From Verrucomicrobiales bacterium (GTDB taxonomy: Bacteria > Verrucomicrobiota > Verrucomicrobiia > Verrucomicrobiales > DEV007): a DNA stretch of 64,000 nt. Of this stretch, positions 1 through 8,765 are shown one piece after another. Below the pieces are notes generated by a model. It was not told where the DNA came from, did not search any database, and saw only the letters and a program-made list of their open reading frames with translations. The translations under genes and the position numbers were made by a program. The number at the start of each line of letters is the position of its first letter. The first letter of the stretch is position 1. The stretch lies in contig JAEUHI010000078.1 of assembly GCA_016795385.1 (NCBI GenBank), positions 62,001 through 126,000 of the forward strand, read 5' to 3'.

Positions 1-2
1 GG

Positions 3-1241
3 GCCGTCTTCATCTACCTGCCCAACGGCGTCAACACCCTCGACTACCAGATCCTCGAGAGTGGCAAAGACTACCGCTTCAGCAAATCGCTCGCGCCCCT
101 TGAAAAACACCGCGCCCGCATCACTCCGATCTCCGGACTGCACCATCCCCACGGTCTCGGTCACCATCACAATTGCCAGAGCATCTGGCTGACCGGCGCC
201 GAGATCGGGCAGGGCAAACGCAACAGCGTCTCGCTCGATCAACTCATCGCCGAAAAGACCGCACCCCACACCCGCTTCGCTTCGCTCGAACTCAGCGATA
301 CCGGCCGCTCCCTCGCCTACAACCGCGACGGCATCTCCCTGCCCGCCGAGACGAAACCCTCCGAGGTCTTCAAACGCCTCTTCGAAGTCCCCGCCGGAGG
401 CATCGAAAAGGAACGCGAGGCCCTCCGCCGCCGCGGCAGCGTCCTCGATGCCGTCCTCGACGAAGCCCGCTCGCTCGAAGGCAAGCTCGGGAACGAGGAC
501 AAGGGCCGGCTCGACCAATACCTCACCGCCGTGCGCGAAGTCGAGATCCGCACCGAACGCGCCGACGGCTGGCTCGGCGTGCCCCGCCCGGAGGTCTCCG
601 AAGCCGACCGCAGGAAGGTCACCCGCGAAGTCTCACAAAACAACCAACCCGGCGATTATTTCCGCGCCGTCTACGACCTCATCGTCCTCGCCTTCCAGAC
701 CGATCTCACCCGCGTCGTCACCTTCAGCACCGGGGATGAGGGAAAAGGCCTGCCCGTGCCCGAGCTCGGCATCAACCAGACCCGCCACGCCCTCTCCCAC
801 CACAACGGCGACCCCGACCAGCTCGCGCGCCTCACCCGGAGCGACGCCTTCAACTTCGAGCAATTCGCGTACTTCCTCGACCGCCTCGCCGCGATCGAGG
901 ATCAAGAGGGTTCACTCCTCGACACGACCCTGTCTCTTTTCGGAAGCGGCATGGCCTACGGCCACAGCCATGGCAATGCGAACCTGCCCCTCGTCGTCGC
1001 CGGCGGGGAAAAGCTCGGCCTGCGCCACGGCTCGCACCTCGATTTCAACACCGGCCATTTCGACGGCTACGCCCTTGATGAAACCGGCAATCTGAAGACC
1101 TCGCATTACCAGCTCTGCTCGCGTCCCGCCAACAGCGACGCCCGCATGAGCAACCTCCTCCTCACCCTCGGCCAACGCCTCGATGTGGAGACGGAACAAT
1201 TCGGCGACAGTCTGAAGCCCTTGTCCGAAATCGTGTCGTGA
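3..1241 (+). CDS. DUF1552 domain-containing protein (C-terminal part)
   Basis: The reading frame is open from the left window edge, so the N-terminus is missing; about 412 residues are visible. The text matches the DUF1552 family of secreted PVC-group proteins: an early LPNGVNT segment, a His-rich HHPHGLGHHHN stretch, and a late GSGMAYGHSHGNANLPLVV segment followed by GLRHGSHLDF. The family has no proven biochemical role; members usually sit beside cytochrome/DUF1592-type genes in PVC genomes, and that partner would lie upstream of this window. The stop codon overlaps the next gene's GTG (GTGA), suggesting translational coupling. The family call is confident, the function is unknown. Confidence 0.88.
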   Translation, partial: AVFIYLPNGVNTLDYQILESGKDYRFSKSLAPLEKHRARITPISGLHHPHGLGHHHNCQSIWLTGAEIGQGKRNSVSLDQLIAEKTAPHTRFASLELSDTGRSLAYNRDGISLPAETKPSEVFKRLFEVPAGGIEKEREALRRRGSVLDAVLDEARSLEGKLGNEDKGRLDQYLTAVREVEIRTERADGWLGVPRPEVSEADRRKVTREVSQNNQPGDYFRAVYDLIVLAFQTDLTRVVTFSTGDEGKGLPVPELGINQTRHALSHHNGDPDQLARLTRSDAFNFEQFAYFLDRLAAIEDQEGSLLDTTLSLFGSGMAYGHSHGNANLPLVVAGGEKLGLRHGSHLDFNTGHFDGYALDETGNLKTSHYQLCSRPANSDARMSNLLLTLGQRLDVETEQFGDSLKPLSEIVS

Positions 1242-2506
1242 CCAAGATGCGAACCTTCTTCACCACCTGTTTCCTGCTGACCTCCTCCCTCTTCGCGGAG
1301 GAAGCGGCACCCGATCCACGCATCGCCCGCGACGATGCCTTTCCCGATCCCGCGGGAGCCAAGCGCCTCTCCGGCGAGCTCATCCTCGTCGAACACGTCA
1401 ACCGCATCGGCATCCTCCGTCCCGACCGCGATGGCACGATCAACAACTACCATTGGGATCTGCCGCACGAATTCCGCCTGTTGCCCTACGGCTCGATCCG
1501 ATACCGGAACGCCCCCGCGGAACTCGACGACGTGCCGCTCGGCACCCATCTCCATGGCTTTTTCTACCTCGGTCCCGAAGGGGATTTCGAGGTGAAGCCG
1601 CCCGAGTCCGGCTACTTCGCCGGGCGCGCGGGCAGTCCCGACATGCGCTCGGTCGAGTCGAAGTGGTCGCGCGTCCTCCGCTTCGAGGATGACTTCAGCT
1701 ATTTCACCCGCCTCGGCCATGGATGGAAAATCGCCGGAATTGCTCCTGACAAAACCACCATCACGATCGAGCGCGTCAAACTGGAAGACAGATCGGCGGT
1801 CGATGAGAAGACCGCCGGCGACGGCGTGAAAAGCCGCCAGGTCCTGCGCCTCGACGAGGGCACCTCGGTCTGGAAGGGACGAGAGATCGCCGCCCTCGAC
1901 GACCTCGCCACCGGGCAGGTCGTGCAGATCAACTTCACCTGGGTGGGTCTGTTAGGCTCGACCAAACAAGACGGCCTTTGCCGCGAGATCTGGATCGACG
2001 AGGAGGCCCGCCGCATCGCCAGCGAACGGCAGGGGCGGATCTACCGCGCCGACCTGAAGCGTCGCGGCCTCCCCGCCACCATCCTGAAGACCGAACACCT
2101 TCCCGGAGAAGGCGCCCGCGGCCACCTCACCTTCGCCTTCCACGACGGGATCGATCCGGAGTTGATCGCCGCCTTCCAGCCCAAGCGGGGCGTCATCGCC
2201 GCGGCGGCCGAGCCGACCCTGCGCGTTTACGATGAGAACGATGGCAAACCTCTCGGTGAACTGGAAATCACCCGGATCGACAACCCACCGCCCGGACACA
2301 GCGGAGTCGTGGTGAAAGCCCATTGCTGGGAGATGCTCGAAGGTTTCCGCGCCGGTCGCACTCTGAGACTTTATCTGTCCGAATGGGGCACTCCCACGCG
2401 CCCGCGCGAGGAACTGCTCTGGCCGGTCGATACGCGGAAGTTCCAGGTCGGCCCCAAGCCCGTCGCGGACCGGGACGCGGAGCCGGCGGAAGCCGAACGC
2501 AAGTGA
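1238..2506 (+). CDS. secreted hypothetical protein
   Basis: A 422-residue protein if started at the GTG that overlaps the upstream stop; an in-frame ATG nine bases later (1247) is an equally good start. Residues 4-20 form a signal peptide with cleavage near LFAEE, so the product is exported. I recognise no catalytic domain. It has a recurring His/Tyr-rich text around residues 65-110 (NNYHWDLPHEFR, LGTHLHGFFYLGPEGDF) and an acidic/charged C-terminus. It is coupled to the DUF1552 gene, so the two products probably act in the same periplasmic process. The role cannot be stated from sequence. Confidence 0.75.
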   Translation: MTKMRTFFTTCFLLTSSLFAEEAAPDPRIARDDAFPDPAGAKRLSGELILVEHVNRIGILRPDRDGTINNYHWDLPHEFRLLPYGSIRYRNAPAELDDVPLGTHLHGFFYLGPEGDFEVKPPESGYFAGRAGSPDMRSVESKWSRVLRFEDDFSYFTRLGHGWKIAGIAPDKTTITIERVKLEDRSAVDEKTAGDGVKSRQVLRLDEGTSVWKGREIAALDDLATGQVVQINFTWVGLLGSTKQDGLCREIWIDEEARRIASERQGRIYRADLKRRGLPATILKTEHLPGEGARGHLTFAFHDGIDPELIAAFQPKRGVIAAAAEPTLRVYDENDGKPLGELEITRIDNPPPGHSGVVVKAHCWEMLEGFRAGRTLRLYLSEWGTPTRPREELLWPVDTRKFQVGPKPVADRDAEPAEAERK

Positions 2507-2513
2507 CGAGAGC

Positions 2514-2945
2514 TCAGCCCATCGCCTCCAGCGCCGCACGCACGCGGTGGATTTTGTCGGCGGTATCAGGTCGCACCTCATCGACGCGCAACGCGCCGAG
2601 CCCGCCAGTCGCGAGCCGGGGAATGCAGGCGATGGTGAAGTCATGCCCTTTGAGAAATCTTTTCGCCTCATCTTCCGTGGCAAGACTGAACAGGCCGGAA
2701 TAAAACCAGGGTTTCGGATCCTCCGAGGAGTGGGTCATCGTCAGGACCCGCGCGCGCCGGCATGATTCGCGGAGACGTCCGGGATCGACCCGTGCGAGAT
2801 GATCGATATAGGCACTGGCATCCCCGCGCAGCGATTCGCGTACGATCCATCGTCCGTTCACGTGACGGACCCAATCAATATCGTCGGGGGATTTCACGAC
2901 CGGAAGGGACAGGGTGCCGAAGACACCACGCCCGGCTCCATTCAA
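2514..2945 (-). CDS. hypothetical protein
   Basis: About 143 residues from a TTG start; a GTG at 2897 giving a start of MKSPDDIDW is an alternative. No signal peptide and no membrane segment. The protein looks soluble and cytoplasmic, with a mixed alpha/beta character and no family I recognise; the segment WFYSGLFSLATEDEAKRFL resembles small ferredoxin-like folds, but this is only an impression. It converges on the upstream secreted-protein gene with a gap of a few bases. It is divergent from the NfeD/flotillin pair. Confidence 0.6.
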   Translation of the reverse strand: MNGAGRGVFGTLSLPVVKSPDDIDWVRHVNGRWIVRESLRGDASAYIDHLARVDPGRLRESCRRARVLTMTHSSEDPKPWFYSGLFSLATEDEAKRFLKGHDFTIACIPRLATGGLGALRVDEVRPDTADKIHRVRAALEAMG

Positions 2946-3043
2946 GCGTCATCCCGGGGATGCCGCCATTACAAAAAAAGCCCGGAAAAAGAAAGATGGT
3001 TCGCCTTGCCAAGCCCCGGCCTTTGCGCAAGGATCGACGCACG

Positions 3044-3610
3044 ATGGAACTTTGGTGGCTCGGCCTCAACCTCGAATTGCAGATCTTCTACGGGATCGGC
3101 ATCCTCGCGCTCCTCGCCCTGGTCCTTCAATTCATTCTCCTCCTTTTTGGAGGCCTCGACGATGCCACCGATCTCGCCGACGTCGGTGATCACGGTTCCG
3201 GTCTGGGCATTTTCTCCTTCCGCGGCATCACCGCGTTCTTCCTCGGCTTTGGCTGGACCGGGGTGATCGTCTTGAAAGACGGCCACTCCCTCGCCCTCGC
3301 GATCACCTTCGGACTGCTCGTCGGTTCCATCCTCATGGTCTCGATGTATCTCCTGATGCGTTCCATGATGCGCCTGCAGAGCAGCGGCACCCTTGATTAC
3401 CAGAATGCCGTCGGCGAGATCGCCACCGTCTACGTCACCGTGCCTGGCGAAGGCAAAGCCGGCGGCCAAGTCGAAGTGATGATCCAGGGCCGCCTCTCCG
3501 TCGCCGAAGCCTTGCACAAGGGTGCGAACGCCATCGCTCCGGGAACGAAGGTGAAGGTCGTCGAAAAGCTCGGCCGCTCCACCCTCGTCGTCGAACCTCT
3601 CCTTTCCTGA
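3044..3610 (+). CDS. NfeD-like integral membrane protein (YuaF-type)
   Basis: 188 residues from the ATG at 3044; an ATG at 2996 would add 16 basic residues. Three hydrophobic segments are visible (about residues 12-35, 55-72 and 78-98), followed by a soluble C-terminal domain of about 80 residues that begins YQNAVGEIATVYVTVPG and reads like the OB-fold of NfeD/YuaF proteins. Such proteins are co-encoded with flotillins in many bacteria, and here the flotillin gene follows 22 bases downstream. Inferred role: membrane partner of the flotillin scaffold. The family call rests on topology and neighbour rather than a signature residue. Confidence 0.75.
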   Translation: MELWWLGLNLELQIFYGIGILALLALVLQFILLLFGGLDDATDLADVGDHGSGLGIFSFRGITAFFLGFGWTGVIVLKDGHSLALAITFGLLVGSILMVSMYLLMRSMMRLQSSGTLDYQNAVGEIATVYVTVPGEGKAGGQVEVMIQGRLSVAEALHKGANAIAPGTKVKVVEKLGRSTLVVEPLLS

Positions 3611-3632
3611 ATCCCACACACCCGCCCCTGCC

Positions 3633-5087
3633 ATGCTTGAGTATCTCATCATCATCGGTGCCGTCGTCGCCGTCTTCTTCCTCCTCATCGTCACCATCGC
3701 GACACGCTACAAAAAGTGCCCGTCCGACCGCATCCTCGTCGTCTACGGAAAAGTCGGCTCGGGCAAGTCGGCCCAGTGTTACCACGGCGGGGCGGCCTTT
3801 ATCTGGCCGATCATCCAGGATTACCAATACCTGAACCTGACGCCCCTGCCGATCGACATCAAACTCGAGGGTGCCCTTTCCAAACAGAACATCCGCGTCA
3901 ACACCCCCTCGACCTTCACCGTGGGGATCTCGACCGAACCGGGCGTGATGGAGAACGCGGCCGAACGTCTCCTTGGCCTCACCCTCCAGCACATCAACGA
4001 ACTCGCCAAAGACATCATCTTCGGCCAAATGCGCGTCGTCATCGCGACGATGGATATCGAGGAGATCAACGCCGACCGCGACAAACTCATCGCCAACATC
4101 TCCACCGGCGTCGAGGTCGAGTTGAAGAAGGTCGGACTTCGTCTCATCAACGTGAACGTGCAGGACATCACGGACGCCTCGGGCTACATCGACGCCCTCG
4201 GACAAGAGGCCGCTTCCAAGGCCATCGCCGAAGCGAAGGTGAAAGTCGCCCAGGCCGACCGCGATGGTGAGATCGGTGCCGCCGTGGCCCAGCGCGACAA
4301 ACGGATCGCCGTCTCGAACGCCAACGCCGAGGCCACCCGCGGGGAAAACACCGCCCAAGTGGATATCGCGAATTCCAACGCGGAACGCCGCAGCGCCCAG
4401 GCCGAGGCCGAGCGTCTCGCCACTGCGGCCGAAAAGGTCGCTCAAGCGAAGGTTCTCGAGGAGGCCTATGTCGCCGAGCAACGCGCCGAGCAACAGCGCG
4501 CGGAACGCGAGCGTTCCACCCAGTTCGCCAACATCGTCGTGCCCGCCGAAATCGCGAAGGAACGCCAGATCGTCGAGGCCGATGCCGAGGCCGAGCGTCT
4601 CCGCCGCATCCAACAGGGGATGTCCGATGCCGTCCGCGCCGAGAAACAGGCCGAGGCCGACGGGATCAAGCTCGTGCAGGTCGCCGAGGCCGACGGTCTC
4701 CGAGCGAAACTCCTCGCCGAGGCCGAGGGGGCCCAGGCCATCCTCGCCGGAAAAGCAAAGGGCTTCAAAGACCTCATCGCCACCTGCGAAGGACCCGCCG
4801 GAGCACAGCAGATGCTCGTCACGGAACTCCTTCCGCAGCTCGTCCGCGAACAGGTGCAGGCCATTTCCAATCTCCAGATCGACAAGATCACGGTGTGGGA
4901 CAGCGGTGGCAACGGCGACGGCAAAAGCAGCACGGCGAGCTTCCTTTCCGGACTCGCCGGCTCCGTGCCGCCGCTCCACGAACTCGCCAAAAACGTCGGC
5001 GTCGAGCTGCCCGAGTATCTCGGCAAACTGAAGGAGGACGAGGGCCGCAAAGCGCCGCGCACATCGGGCCAAGACGCATCGATCTGA
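3633..5087 (+). CDS. flotillin-like SPFH/Band 7 protein
   Basis: 484 residues. An N-terminal hydrophobic anchor (about 3-24) precedes an SPFH domain (about 28-200) with the flotillin-typical text PLPIDIKLEGALSKQNIRV and AERLLGLTLQ. A long Ala/Glu/Arg-rich coiled coil follows (about 200-400, repeated EAEAERL and VAEADG units), then a conserved tail with QMLVTELLPQLV and IDKITVWDSGG. Flotillins form oligomeric scaffolds at membrane microdomains. The pairing with an NfeD-like gene matches the Bacillus yuaF-floT arrangement. The KVGSGKS stretch near residue 40 resembles a P-loop but is part of the flotillin N-terminus. Confidence 0.93.
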   Translation: MLEYLIIIGAVVAVFFLLIVTIATRYKKCPSDRILVVYGKVGSGKSAQCYHGGAAFIWPIIQDYQYLNLTPLPIDIKLEGALSKQNIRVNTPSTFTVGISTEPGVMENAAERLLGLTLQHINELAKDIIFGQMRVVIATMDIEEINADRDKLIANISTGVEVELKKVGLRLINVNVQDITDASGYIDALGQEAASKAIAEAKVKVAQADRDGEIGAAVAQRDKRIAVSNANAEATRGENTAQVDIANSNAERRSAQAEAERLATAAEKVAQAKVLEEAYVAEQRAEQQRAERERSTQFANIVVPAEIAKERQIVEADAEAERLRRIQQGMSDAVRAEKQAEADGIKLVQVAEADGLRAKLLAEAEGAQAILAGKAKGFKDLIATCEGPAGAQQMLVTELLPQLVREQVQAISNLQIDKITVWDSGGNGDGKSSTASFLSGLAGSVPPLHELAKNVGVELPEYLGKLKEDEGRKAPRTSGQDASI

Positions 5088-5110
5088 TCCTCGCAGACAA
5101 CCCCCGGGAG

Positions 5111-5130
5111 CGCCGGCCTCCGTGCCGGCG
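5111..5130. terminator. GC hairpin after the flotillin gene
   Basis: A perfect 7-bp inverted repeat (CGCCGGC at 5111-5117 and GCCGGCG at 5124-5130, 6-nt loop) lies 24 bases past the flotillin stop. There is no T-tract, so factor-independent termination is uncertain. It may instead be a small dispersed palindrome of this genome. Confidence 0.4.
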
Positions 5131-5161
5131 TTGCGCGACCAGCGCGGAAAGAAGTCGGGCT

Positions 5162-5266
5162 GCCTACGGAATACGCGGAAGACACGGAAAAATCCACCAT
5201 CTCTCTTTTTCTTTTTCCCGTAACTCAACTTTTCTGAATTCTGTGTTTTCCGTGTATTCCGTAGGC
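5162..5266. repeat. REP-like inverted repeat, GCCTACGGAATAC type (copy A)
   Basis: Left arm 5162-5189 and right arm 5239-5266 are 28-bp inverted repeats matching at 25 positions, around a pyrimidine-rich spacer of about 50 bases. Within each arm CGGAA recurs every 9 bases. A second copy with the same core lies at 56581-56740, and the GCCTACGG core also occurs at 35161, 162 bases before a RAYT transposase gene. The element is non-coding and sits between two plus-strand genes. Most likely it is a RAYT-mobilised REP/BIME-type element. Confidence 0.8.
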
Positions 5267-5308
5267 CACCTATTCTTCGCTCGATGGTAGGCCTTCAGCC
5301 CGTGCCCC

Positions 5309-6190
5309 GTGACCCGTGACCTTCCTCCCGTGCCTCCGCTCCTCGTCCTCCATCTCGTGATTTTGGCGTGGGCCTTCACCGCGATCCTCGGCAAACTGAT
5401 TTCCCTGCCTTCGCTCGACATGGTGGTGTGGCGCACCGGTCTCGCCACAGCCGGGTTCATTGTCATCGCCTTTTTCACGCGGGCTCCGTTGCGCCTCGGA
5501 AAACGCGGTGCCGGGATCCTTTTCGGACTCGGGGCGATCATCGGGCTGCATTGGGTGCTCTTCTTCCTTTCCGCCCGCCTCGCCACCGCCTCGGTCTCGC
5601 TCGCGGCGATGCCCACGATGTTGATCTGGTGCTCGCTGATCGAGCCCTTCGTGAACGGGACGCGCCGTTGGAGCCGCGTCGAATTGCTCGTCGGACTCGT
5701 CATCATCGGAGCGGTCTGGATGATCTACGCGGTGGAATTGAAACATTGGCTCGGCTTCACCGTCGGCATCCTCTCGGCCCTCGTCGCTTCGGTCTACGCG
5801 GTGATCAACAAGCAGATCGTGGCGCGCTACCACTTCGCCACTCTCTGCACTTGGCAGCTCGGCGGTGCCTGTGTCGCGGCCTGGGTGCTGCTGCCCTTCG
5901 TGAGCGGCACCGTTTTCCCCGCGATGCCCGGCGCCCGCGACCTCGGCTGGCTTTTGCTTTTCGCCTTCGGATGCACCGTGCTGCCCTACGCCGCCTTCGT
6001 CTACGTGATGCGGCGGATGTCGGTCTTCACCGTCAACGTCGTCTACAATCTCGAGCCGCTCTACGGCATGGCCCTGGCCGCGCTCATCTTCGGAGCGAAA
6101 GAACAAATGACCCCCGGCTTCTACGCCGGCGCCGCGATCATCATCGCCTCCGTGCTGGCGGTGCCTTGGTTGCAGCGGAGGGAGGGGTGA
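5309..6190 (+). CDS. EamA/DMT-family transporter
   Basis: 293 residues from a GTG start. The sequence is hydrophobic throughout, with about ten membrane segments and two repeated halves, as in the drug/metabolite transporter superfamily: an early WAFTAILGKL segment, then GLHWVLFFLSARLATASVSLAAMPT, and in the second half FAFGCTVLPYAAFVYVMRRM followed by NLEPLYGMALAALIFGAKEQ. These proteins export small metabolites or amino acids; the substrate cannot be inferred. It is a single gene, convergent with the next gene with four bases between stops. The upstream region carries a REP-like palindrome. Confidence 0.9.
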   Translation: MTRDLPPVPPLLVLHLVILAWAFTAILGKLISLPSLDMVVWRTGLATAGFIVIAFFTRAPLRLGKRGAGILFGLGAIIGLHWVLFFLSARLATASVSLAAMPTMLIWCSLIEPFVNGTRRWSRVELLVGLVIIGAVWMIYAVELKHWLGFTVGILSALVASVYAVINKQIVARYHFATLCTWQLGGACVAAWVLLPFVSGTVFPAMPGARDLGWLLLFAFGCTVLPYAAFVYVMRRMSVFTVNVVYNLEPLYGMALAALIFGAKEQMTPGFYAGAAIIIASVLAVPWLQRREG

Positions 6191-6194
6191 TACC

Positions 6195-8198
6195 TCACTC
6201 CACCCCGCGCACCGCCACCTCGTCCACGTCAAAGGTCTCGAGCGGACCGACGGCGGTGGGGACGATGACGATCTTCCCGACGTGTCGCATCGTTTCCTCC
6301 CAGGAAAATCCCATCGTCGAGCGACGCCAGCCGGCGGCGGTCGCCTCTTCATCGGTCCAGCCATAACGCAGCATGGCTCTTGCCTCGCGCCACTCCGGGC
6401 CGAAGTTCACATTCGTCTCACGAGTCCACTGGGCGACTTCGCCCGCGAAGACCTCGATCTGCACCCGGCCGCCTTCACGGGGCGCGCGCACCTTCACCGA
6501 GATCTCCGCTCCTCTTCCCCCGAACCGAACGGGCCAATCGCCGGCCAAGGGAGAGGTCTCGGGAGTCGCACCGGACAAAGCGATGGGCAGATTCCGCCCG
6601 ACGCGGGAGACCCTGACAAAACCACCGGATGCGCCCCCTTCCGCGACATGCACGATCCCATCGACGCCTTTCCAGCCCGCGGTATCGCTGGTGAAATCGA
6701 GCCGCTCCTCTCTCACCGGACGCGGCTCCCACATGTCCTCACGCAGGGTCGAAGGCCGCTCCGGCAAGGATTCATCAACGAGGGTGACCCCGTCGAAAGC
6801 GAAGAGGGTGGCGCGCTCGAGCTCAAACCGGAAACGCCATTCGGTCCCCGCTTTCATCCGATCGCCACCGCTCGTCCAGACGAGGGTGACCTCATGCAAA
6901 TCCCCGGAAAGGGGTGCCGACTCCGCCACGACCGCTCCCGCTTCGTCGAGCGCGAACGCCTTCAACGTTCCTCCTGCCGCAGCCGCGGTGATACGCAGGG
7001 CCTCTCCGGAAAGCCGCAGGGAGCGGGTCACGACTTTGGCGGGTTTGTCAGGATCGACGGGCTCGTAGCCGGCGAAGTGGTCGAGCGGCAGTCGCGCGAG
7101 ACAGGGCAGGCAGTGGCGTTTCCAGCCGGTGTGGGGGAAGTCGTCGCCGCCGTAGAAGATCATCAGCTCGCCTCCTCCCGCGACGGGCGGACCGGCCATG
7201 GCGTAGATGCATTCGCTGTCGTAGCTGCCCTTTGGTCCGCGCGGAATGAGCGGCACGCCCGGGAGGATACGCTCCCAATGCAGTCCATCAGGACTCCAGG
7301 CCAGCTCGCAATCGACGGTGCGCCCGTCGCCGAGATCGTAGAGCATGGCGTAGCCGAGGTAGATCGAGCCGTAGCGGAAGACGGGCAGGCAATAGGTCTG
7401 GCGCGAGCGCCCTTCGTCGAGATCCGAACGGAGAACGAGGCCGTTGTTTTTCCAGTTGAGAAAATCGGTGCTCTCGGCCCGCGCCACAAGCCGCTCGCCG
7501 AGATAGAGCTTGGTGAACCAGAGGTATTTCCCGCTGCGCTCGTCCCAGAAGGCATTGTTGTGGGTGTCGCCGTTGCGCGGTCCGAACCCCTGCATCGCGA
7601 CGGGCTCGCCCCAATGGATGCCGTCGGGGGAGAACCTCGCCTTCAACTGCCCGAGGCCGGTGTCGTAGACCATCTTGTAGCGCCGCGCCGGGTCGGGATC
7701 GTGCGTGTCCTTAAAAACACCGACGTTCGGCGTGTCGCGCGCGACGATGTTGGTATTGCGGTCGCCGTCGTGGGCGAAGAGCCCGAGCTGCGGCTTGTCC
7801 CAGACGATCCCGTCGCGCGAGGTCGCATAGAGGAGATACCAGCCGACGTCGTGAACGGTGCTGGGGCCGTCCATTTTCGCGATGACATCGGCATCGGCGA
7901 GGACGCATTTGTACCACAACTTGAAGATCCCCTCCTCCTCGTCCCAGAGCAGGTTGGGGTAGAGGTTGTTCATCGAATTCTCCCACGGTTTGTCGGCCTG
8001 GAAGAGCGGATTGGCGGCTTCCTTCACGACCTTGCCATGGACAAGACGGGCGTTGTCGGCGGAATCGACGACACGCCGGTCAAGCACGAGGAGTTTGTCA
8101 GGATCGGGAGCGATGAGACGCGGCCGGGATTCCTCGGCAAAGAGTAAGGTCGTCGTCATCACGACGACGAGACCGGAGAGAGCGAGCGGGGGTTTCAT
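6195..8198 (-). CDS. secreted beta-propeller glycosidase-like protein
   Basis: 667 residues with a signal peptide (about 1-21, ending LLFAEE). The first 380 residues carry repeats typical of five-bladed beta-propeller glycoside hydrolases (GH43/GH32-like): LWYKCVLAD, YATSRDGIVWDKPQLGLF, RFSPDGIHWGEP, AWSPDGLHWERI. The C-terminal part (about 400-667) is beta-rich with lectin/carbohydrate-binding character. Catalytic acids cannot be assigned by eye. Similar proteins are abundant in PVC bacteria and are presumed to act on plant or algal polysaccharides. It is a single gene ahead of the HExxH/LMF pair on the same strand. Confidence 0.75.
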   Translation of the reverse strand: MKPPLALSGLVVVMTTTLLFAEESRPRLIAPDPDKLLVLDRRVVDSADNARLVHGKVVKEAANPLFQADKPWENSMNNLYPNLLWDEEEGIFKLWYKCVLADADVIAKMDGPSTVHDVGWYLLYATSRDGIVWDKPQLGLFAHDGDRNTNIVARDTPNVGVFKDTHDPDPARRYKMVYDTGLGQLKARFSPDGIHWGEPVAMQGFGPRNGDTHNNAFWDERSGKYLWFTKLYLGERLVARAESTDFLNWKNNGLVLRSDLDEGRSRQTYCLPVFRYGSIYLGYAMLYDLGDGRTVDCELAWSPDGLHWERILPGVPLIPRGPKGSYDSECIYAMAGPPVAGGGELMIFYGGDDFPHTGWKRHCLPCLARLPLDHFAGYEPVDPDKPAKVVTRSLRLSGEALRITAAAAGGTLKAFALDEAGAVVAESAPLSGDLHEVTLVWTSGGDRMKAGTEWRFRFELERATLFAFDGVTLVDESLPERPSTLREDMWEPRPVREERLDFTSDTAGWKGVDGIVHVAEGGASGGFVRVSRVGRNLPIALSGATPETSPLAGDWPVRFGGRGAEISVKVRAPREGGRVQIEVFAGEVAQWTRETNVNFGPEWREARAMLRYGWTDEEATAAGWRRSTMGFSWEETMRHVGKIVIVPTAVGPLETFDVDEVAVRGVE

Positions 8199-8204
8199 GG
8201 GTGA

Positions 8205-8687
8205 TCACCCTCCCGGCGGGCACGGAAACGGTGCAGCGGCTTCGCGGGCCTCCTGCTCCAGATCGGAATTCCAATAGCCGTCGCGGACGCACTGGGTCAG
8301 GTATTCTCGAAGAAATGCCTCAACCCCGCCGAGCCGCTCGAACTGCGCCACATGGGTGAGCTCATGCACGAGCAGCGAGGGATTCGTCGCCTGCGAGGCC
8401 TCGAGGTAGATGCCGTAATTCACCGCCATGCCCGTCGGTCCTTCCGAAAGGACGCCGAAGACGCGGTGGAAAAGGCCTGTCAAGGTCTGTCCGGGCGTGG
8501 GCACGCGCGGCACGGGGAGGATGCGCACTTCCTCAGGTCGGCGCACGCCGACATTCTGTGCCCAGAGGCGCTCCCATTCCTGGAGGGGACGGCCTTCGCG
8601 CAAGATCGCGGCCTCCTGCTTGCGGACCCAGCGGGTCCCGAGCGGGAGCGTGGCCTTGACAAGGAGATTGACCCAGAAGGATTTCAT
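8205..8687 (-). CDS. HExxH-motif protein, putative metallopeptidase-like
   Basis: 160 residues from the ATG at 8687; a GTG at 8720 would add 11 residues. A zinc-protease motif HELTH lies near residue 107 (VHELTHVAQFERLGG), followed by a possible third ligand in an acidic C-terminal helix (DLEQEAREA). The N-terminus has a weak amphipathic/hydrophobic segment (FWVNLLVKATLPL). Length and motif spacing resemble DUF4157-like minimal zincins, but the family is not certain. It lies 78 bases downstream of the lipase-maturation-factor-like gene on the same strand, so co-transcription is likely. Confidence 0.65.
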   Translation of the reverse strand: MKSFWVNLLVKATLPLGTRWVRKQEAAILREGRPLQEWERLWAQNVGVRRPEEVRILPVPRVPTPGQTLTGLFHRVFGVLSEGPTGMAVNYGIYLEASQATNPSLLVHELTHVAQFERLGGVEAFLREYLTQCVRDGYWNSDLEQEAREAAAPFPCPPGG

Positions 8688-8765
8688 GTTCGTGACGACG
8701 CCGCGGGAGAATGTAACCACCGACGCGGTCTGGTCCAGAGCATCCGCGTGGTTACGGATGAAATT

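Noticed and set aside
3753..3773. Walker A look-alike (KVGSGKS) in the flotillin-like protein
   Set aside because: It belongs to the conserved flotillin N-terminus; no Walker B or ATPase fold follows.
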